Source of the DNA: Hygrophila difformis
Lineage: Eukaryota; Streptophyta; Magnoliopsida; Lamiales; Acanthaceae
Length of the DNA: 64,000 nucleotides
Reading direction: 5' to 3'
Assembly (NCBI GenBank): GCA_030278955.1
Contig: JAOANR010000015.1
Coordinates: 17,097,917-17,161,916 of the forward strand
Part shown: positions 57,836-64,000 of the stretch, in pieces
Layout of the letters: each line of letters opens with the position of its first letter
Position numbering within the stretch: position 1 is the first letter of the stretch
The notes under the pieces: generated by a model
Seen by the model: the letters and a program-made list of their open reading frames with translations, nothing else
The model's database searches: none
What the model was told of the DNA's origin: nothing
Made by a program: the position numbers and the translations under genes

Positions 57836-60149
57836 TGTAACACCCCGGATTTGGTAACCCAGGCCGGGGTGTCACCGCCGCATCACCCTAGCAAGACACG
57901 GATTCCCGGGCTCGCTAAGGAGGTGCAAGGCTTATGGGTATGCAAAGTTTTAAAACATTCAACAATGAATCCAGAATCCAATAATACTTTAATCAAGTAC
58001 GGTAGTCAAAATCATCATGCATGGAAAAAAGGTAAATGCAGCGGAAATGTAATCACGGCCAACATGGCCAAAACATCGGGTTAAACAGACCCGGTAAACA
58101 GTAATACGATGCAGAAAGCGAAAATGTTCACAAACAATTCCCCCCAAGTGTATGCGTATGCGTCACTCGACATACTCTGTAAAAAAAAAATTGACAACGG
58201 TTGTCAGTATAAAAATATACTGAGTAAGTTAATCCCTAACTAACAAATAAAAGGGGTTACATGTGTTTAAAACTAAAGAGTTTGCTTACCACACGTAATG
58301 TTAAAATACGTAGTTTATTTGCAGCGGAAAACATGATTAAAGGACTAAATTTTAAAAGCGTAATTTAAGCATAATTTAAGAGGCATGAATTTTAAATACA
58401 TAATTAAAGACATCATAAATACGATTTAAGCATAAAGAAACACTCACACAAGTCTTTTACATTTATCCCGTAGACTAAGAAGAGGACACCATACCGGGAG
58501 ATCACTAACGAGGCAATCTCAACATAGGACCACTAACGAGGCAGTCCAAACAATGGGAGACCACTAACGAGGCAGTCTCAAAGATAGTAGGACCACTAAC
58601 GAGGCGATCCAAAAATATAGTAGGACCACTAACGAGGCGATCCACAAATACAGCGCGCGACATCACTAACGAGGCAATCTCAGATAGTAAGGAGACCACT
58701 AACGAGGCAGTCTCAAAGATAATGATAGCATGACGATCGGCTCAGCCTAGTGAACGGGATTTTTCGAAAGTTCGTATTTCAAAGTTATCAAATGATCGAT
58801 ATCGCGTTTTCAAAGTTCGAGTTTTCTCAAGTTCGAAAAATCCTATTCGAGGCAATTTATGCCTTTCTTAATTAAAAATTCGTCTTTTCACCAAAAATTC
58901 TGAAATTTTTACAGTAATTCAAAAACACACACACGAACAACTTTCATGTGTTAAGTTTTTGGAAATAAGGTTCCGAAGTGAGTCGAAATTCGAGTTCATT
59001 GCAAGGAATAATTTATGTCTTAAAAACTGTTTTCGTCACAGGTTCGTGCAACGCCGATTAAAAATTCATTTCAAAACCAATCGATGCGAAATTTTTAGGC
59101 GAAGGTCGGGTTTTAGGCGAGTCTTTGAAATTGGACGAAAATAGGGTTTTTGAAAACCGATTTTTGTTACAAGCCTATATCTCGAGATTTAAACAACATA
59201 CAACCACGAAAATTTGTGAGTAAGGTTTTAACTTACTTAGAATGAGGATAGGGTCGCTGGTTTGGGTTTCCGGATGTCCTAGGGTCACGACGAACGGCCA
59301 ACTTCTCCGATCGCTTTTTGTTCGTTTTCCGACGGGAAATCGTAGTAAGAAAAAAGGGTTAGAATATGAGTTTCTGAGATATATGGACGAAATAAAACCT
59401 TGTACATTAACTTACCAAGAGTCTAGAGGGCAGGGCTTGGTTCCTTTCGCCTTGCCGTCGCCAGAATACTTGCCGGAAAGTGAGTTCGGAGAGGTTTCGA
59501 CTTGGAGAGGAATATTGGAGGTGTTTAGGGTTAGGTTTTCTGAGAATTATGGGGAGGGGCGCCCCAAATCTGATCTTATGCCCTTCCCCATTGTTGTGAT
59601 CGACTTGCCATTGATTGAGGTCGGATTTTTGGCAAGAAAATCGCCATGGAAAGAAAGTTTACACCTCCTGCACCTCTGGCGCGCTGGTGACGCGCACATA
59701 GGCCATTGTCCGCGCGGAGCACGCGTGGTCTGCCCTGGAGTCGCGACTCCTCCGTCCGCGCGGTGGCCGCGCGGCGGCGCGCGGAGAGCGCGGGCCGGCC
59801 GGACCGGCCGGTTCGGCGGTCCGCGTGTTCCGTCGGGCTTTCCTTGCTTTCCCCTATCGGTTTTCTACGTGTTAGCTCGATTCCTTGGGTCGTCTCCGGT
59901 TCGGAATCTTCTCCTTAAACTTGTTACGAGTCCGGCTTATCGCTCGCAACATTTTCGTGTCCTAATAGCCTAGTCTAAATTGGTTCCAACTCCTCCTATC
60001 GTCCTTGTGATCTATTTCGTGATTTATTTTGTGATTTATTTCGTGACTGAACTTAGAAATTAGTTCCAAGCTGCCTACGTACCCTGTGAAGGGATCAAGT
60101 CATGACGTAGTTCAAAACAATTTGAATTTGTTTTTCCTCGGGTGTTACA
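57836..60149 (-). repeat. 5' LTR of element II
   Basis: Near-identical to 53067-55822, apart from a deletion joining GAAATTTTTA to GGCGAAGGTCGG near 59097. Minisatellite at 58496-58715. Confidence 0.88.
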
Positions 60150-60154
60150 CCGGG

Positions 60155-62856
60155 TACGTAGGCAGCTTAGAAGTCTTAATTCTAAGTTCAGTCACGAAAT
60201 AATAAAATAAACAAAAGACCTTAGCACGAGAAAAGCCGAAACACAACTTCGAGGACGAAGTTGATTCTTAAGGAGGGTAGACTGTAATACCCGAGAATTT
60301 TACAACATAAATAAATAAGTAAATACAATACATAAATAAAGAAATAAATAAATACAATAAATAAATATAAAAATAAATCAGCAAATACATTAAATAAATA
60401 AATATAGAAGAAATAAGAAATGAAATTAAAAGAGATTCAATTAAACAAAAGAAATTAAAATTAAATAAAGTTAAATAAGTCGTTACACGGGTATCCGATA
60501 TAAATGAACTCGAGAACTCGAGTCCAAACATAAATTATACGGGGTTCCTATTTCGTAACCCCGAAGAGAGTCCGGAAATTGGAATCCGTGAGCATAGAGG
60601 GATAGAAACCCGAAAGAGAGGCGGAAAAGCACGACGGACCGCACGACCCGCCCGGACCGAAGTCCAGGCGTAAGTCGCGCGCTGGCCGCGCGGTTTTTAG
60701 GCGAAAGGCGCGCCAACCCCGCGCCACATGACAGATTCGCCCGTTGCGTGAATCTCTCGCCCGAACACGGATTTTTTGACTTTCGGTTGAACGTCTCTCG
60801 ACTCAAGACCCTTAGGGTCAGATCTTGGACGCCCTAGGTCTTAGATATCTATAAATAAACTCCCTTGGAAGCCCCGAACACTTTTCTAAAAACCCTACAA
60901 CTCTCTATACGTCCGAAAACCCTAATCCCGGAGTCGTCGGAGGCACGAAACCAAGGCGAACACCGGTTGGACGAAAATCCAAAGACTCCCATCATCATGG
61001 TAAGATCTGCTCCCTTCCTTACCATTTGTGATTCGAAAACAAATCCTAATTAAACCTCTTTTCTATTCTAAACCCCGATCCGGACGCGTTGAGGAAAAAC
61101 GAAGGATCTCGGAAGGAGAACGAAGAACGTGGAAGCCACGCCTCCGAATCATCGATCCGAGACATCCATAGATCTGTAAGTTAACCTTACTATGGTTTTG
61201 GGAGAATTTAGAATACACCCGATCTAACGATTTAAACCAAGAACGTAAAAATCTGTCAACATGAAATCTTAACCGCGCAACGGCTGTGCACGAATTTTTA
61301 GAACCCTTAAACCTGTTCAAACGGAAACGCTTAAAACACGAAAACCGTTCCTAAGACATAGATCTATCTACTGTAAAATTTTCATAATTTTTCATTGTGT
61401 TTTGATATCCGAAAATGACCATGAACAGACCTGCCTTGGGTTTAGATCTTGAAACGGTGACAGAACTTTAGTTCGAACTTGTTGGTGATTTCTACATTAG
61501 ATCTAGACCGATCTAGGCTTGGCGTTGAACATAAGAGTTGTAGATCTATACGTTAAGAACACCTCCATAAAATTTCAGAATTTTTTCGTGATGATTTGAT
61601 ATATGAAATCCACCCGAAACCGAACTGCTAGGATGTGGATCTTGAAATTCTTGACGGAACTTAGGTCAGAACTTCATGACGTTTTTGACTAGGGTTCTAG
61701 GCCGATTTAGATCTTTGGCCGAACATGAAAGTTGTAGATAAACGCCTTAAGATGGTCTCTATAAAATTTCATTAAATTTGGAGTTGATTTTCTATGCTAG
61801 AACTCGATATCTTTAAACTGTGGTATGTAAAATTCGGACAGATTTGGGTTTCTGCGAAAATTGACGTTTTTGACATGTTTGGGTATCTCAGATTGAAAAA
61901 GTTAAAACACGAAAGTTGTTCATATCGATGTTTCTGAGTTAGTAGTGAAATTTTGGAGATTTTGGAATTAAATCTGAATTTAGACGGATTTTAGAGTAAA
62001 CAGGGGTTTACCGGAAATCAAATCTTGAAATCTTGTTGAAACATGAAATTAGCCTTTAAGGTTTAAATGATTGGGAATTCCTTTGAAATAAAATACACAT
62101 GAATATATTGCTTGCCGAAAGGCAATTGAAATATCCTGCTTGCCGAAAGGCAATTGAAATATCCTGCTTGCCGAAAGGCAATTGAAATATCCTGTTTGCC
62201 GAAAGGCAATTGAAATATAGTGCTTGCCGAAAGGCAATTGATAAATAAAACTTGCCGAATGGCGATTGAAATATAAACTTGAAACATGAGACATGAGATA
62301 TGAAACTAGAAGACTCGAAAAATTGTTCCTTTTAGATTATGCTTTTAAATTATGTCCTACAGTTATATTATTTTGCAAGCTATATTTATGATCTTATGAA
62401 ATCTCTATCCTTTAAATTATGCCATTTAATTATTGTTAGATAAATATGTTAAATGATGTGGTGTTGTGTGCATGTTTTCTCAAAATCTAAATAATGGCTT
62501 TGAAACCCCTTAATCATGCTTGTGTTAACTTACTCAGCACGCAGTGCTGACCAAACCATTTTTATTTCTTTTTCTTCCAGGGTTGAGAATTATGCATCGT
62601 CATATGCATACACGGGAAGCTTGGGATGATATATTATTTTGAATTTTGGTATTAGACTAGATCTTGCATGAACGGGCATGTTTAACCCGTGATTAGACCA
62701 TGTTGGCCCTATATTTAAATTCCGTTGCGATACATACATGTAAATATTATTTTTCCGCTGCAACTTTGATGTATTATTTTTAAATTATATATGAATGGGC
62801 TGTTTGAATGTTTTAAATACTGAAAAACCATAGTCTTGCATCTCTTTAGCAAGCTC
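60155..62856 (+). repeat. Continuation of element III 3' LTR
   Basis: Resumes the host LTR at GTACGTAGGCAGC. It includes the type a stem-loop CAACTTCGAGGACGAAGTTG (60244-60263) with TTAAGGAGGGTAGAC and the start TGTAATACCCGAG, then matches the 5' LTR to 62856, where it is truncated after TTAGCAAGCTC. Minisatellite at 62110-62275. Confidence 0.85.
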
Positions 62857-63400
62857 CATCGTCGTCGGAAGAAGCAGCCGCCGCCATCATCATCTTCAAC
62901 CCCCAAGCGCCGGCCGCCCTCACCGCCACCACCACTGCCTCCTCATTCCGGCCACCACCATTTACACTCCCTCCACCCTCATTTCTCCTCCACACCCGAA
63001 GCCCTCAGCCGCCTCTCATCTCCACTACTTCAACCACCACCGCAGCCCCCATCTCCGCCACCATCATCTCGCCGCCACCAGGCCGACCACCGCATCCCCA
63101 TCGCCTCCTCCAACAGCCGCTGCCACCGCACCATCACCGCCCTCCGTCTCCGGCGGCCATCACCTCCATCTTCGAACTCCGACAGCGCCACCACCACCTC
63201 CCTCATCCAGATCCGGCGAAACCCCCACACCATCGACCACCACCGCAGCCCCCGCTGCCTCAGTCACTCCAAGGCCGCCACCGCTTTCACCACCCTCCAC
63301 TCTCCGTCTCCGTTCAATCTCCGCCAGCCACCACGCCCTTCTCCGGCGAGCACCACCATCAAAACCCCAAACTTAATTGAAGAATGAGAGATAGAAAAAG
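62857..63400 (+). other. CCDCC-rich low-complexity region
   Basis: A pyrimidine-rich stretch of CCACCAC/CCGCC repeats. It is open in one plus-strand frame (to 63387) as a Pro/Ser/Arg/His-rich peptide with no domain, and it starts inside truncated LTR sequence. It could be an exon or leader fragment, but the composition alone explains the open frame. Confidence 0.5.
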
Positions 63401-63494
63401 AAAGAAGAAGAAGAATGAAAGAGAAAATGAAAAACTGGAAACGAGAGAGAAATGGAGGAAAGAGGAAAAGAAAGAGAGGAGAGAGAAAATCCCA

Positions 63495-63945
63495 TCCGGT
63501 CGCGATCCAATGCCTCGCGACCGGGTGCCTCGCGACTGGAAAATTGCTCCGCGACTGTGAGAGGGGTATCGCGACACGTGTCTAGGGACAGGGAAAATGG
63601 TTAGGGACTGGGAGTATCAAGACACAAAATCTGTGTCGCGAGACCGCGACACAGACTGAATTGAGGACAGAGACAGAGTCACGTGACTTCCACCCCTTCC
63701 AAATTTCAAATTTCCCACATGCTCAATTCGTTAGAAGAACCCAGGACCTCAGCTCCCGCAGGCACAAAAACTTTGTCCTTTCTCCCTGGGACTTCAACTC
63801 CCGCCCCCTCATGCGCGCCATCCAGGAGCTGAAAAGTGTGTCTTGAACCAAAAAATTGTTTCGCGACACACATAATTGTTTAGCGACTGGGTGGGCCTTG
63901 AATGGGCGTAGGGCTTATTACTACTCCTCTATAAATATATCCTCC
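63495..63945. promoter_or_regulatory. Promoter-like region with TCGCGAC repeats and TATA box
   Basis: At least seven TCGCGA(C/T) or CCGCGAC words occur between 63500 and 63890, including TGTGTCGCGAG-CCGCGACACA, an imperfect palindrome. A TATA-like CTATAAATATAT follows at 63929-63940. The layout (clustered self-complementary GC motifs, then TATA) resembles an LTR U3 or gene promoter pointing out of the window, and no start codon is reached. Confidence 0.45.
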
Positions 63946-64000
63946 CACCCCCTGAACAGTAACCTAGCTACACTTTAGTTTTTATTGTTCTTGGAGGCAC

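Larger units (their letters stand above)
53067..60149 (-). mobile_element. Element II: shorter relative of element I, nested in element III
   Basis: Perfect 5-bp target duplication CCGGG (53062-53066 and 60150-60154), with the host LTR reading continuously across it. 3' LTR 53067-55822, 5' LTR 57836-60149 (about 450 bp deleted near 59097), PBS 57820-57832, polypurine tract and hairpin 55823-55863. The internal region repeats the plan of element I: chromodomain end of integrase, GC-rich leader, leader intron, antisense ORF. Both coding parts are shortened. The high LTR similarity indicates a young insertion. Confidence 0.9.
49685..62856 (+). mobile_element. Element III: plus-strand gypsy derivative with nested element II
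   Basis: 5' LTR 49685-52296 (5' truncated), PBS 52300-52312, a short internal region without gag or pol, hairpin plus polypurine tract 52919-52958, then 3' LTR 52959-53066 continuing at 60155-62856 after element II. The LTRs are very similar (a few per cent difference by eye), implying fairly recent insertion. The left end begins abruptly at AAGTAAATAC and the 3' LTR is cut after TTAGCAAGCTC, so no target duplication can be read. Confidence 0.8.

Noticed and set aside
59242..59973. 243-codon ORF as a host gene
   Set aside because: It lies wholly within the element II 5' LTR, its partner in the other LTR is broken by a stop and a frameshift, and no domain is recognisable.
62836..63387. 183-codon Pro/Ser/His-rich ORF
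   Set aside because: It begins inside a truncated LTR and its openness is explained by CCDCC repeats. No domain or conserved start is seen.

Overview
The window looks like repeat-rich, AT-rich intergenic DNA from a flowering plant, probably a eudicot. The reasons are a five-exon GDSL lipase gene with plant splice sites, LTR retrotransposons primed by initiator tRNA-Met (TGGTATCAGAGCC), a chromodomain-type Ty3/gypsy integrase, Stowaway, CACTA and Mutator-type DNA elements, and 'putative plant transposon protein' ORFs. Only one host gene appears intact: the GDSL esterase/lipase at 18970-20541. Almost everything else is mobile DNA, often nested. No tRNA, rRNA or CRISPR locus was found.

Layout. 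1-20.6 kb is a head-to-tail segmental duplication. Copy 1 (about 351-5113) ends in a truncated, frameshifted 5' fragment of the GDSL gene. Copy 2 (about 5120-20.6 kb) carries the complete gene. Each copy serves as the empty-site control for insertions in the other: a CACTA element (3354-4560) in copy 1; a fold-back Mutator-like element (5335-6397), a tandem gypsy array (7728-16942) and three Stowaway-like MITEs in copy 2. 21.2-28.8 kb holds minus-strand gypsy LTRs, a Pack-MULE-like element carrying beta-1,3-glucanase fragments (23222-24587), a broken CACTA end with a templated-repair-like scar, and more MITEs. 28.8-36.6 kb plus 46.4-49.7 kb holds LTR-like regions and two decayed minus-strand ORFs of the putative plant transposon protein family. 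One of these is split by element I (36611-46376; TSD CACTT). 49.7-62.9 kb is a plus-strand gypsy element (III) with element II (53067-60149; TSD CCGGG) nested in its 3' LTR. 62.9-64 kb holds a CCDCC-rich stretch and a promoter-like region with repeated TCGCGAC motifs.

Most notable is a non-autonomous chromovirus family represented by elements I and II. Gag, protease and reverse transcriptase are missing. An antisense gene, with its own GC-rich leader and leader intron, sits head-to-head with an integrase remnant cut at the same codon region in both copies. Other signals are hairpin-forming minisatellites of unrelated sequence at the same LTR position in three related families, perfect stem-loops just upstream of several different polypurine tracts, and two alternative LTR start sites about 250 bp apart, each shown by target-site duplications to have been used.

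All calls come from reading the sequence. Family names come from remembered motifs and no database was searched.
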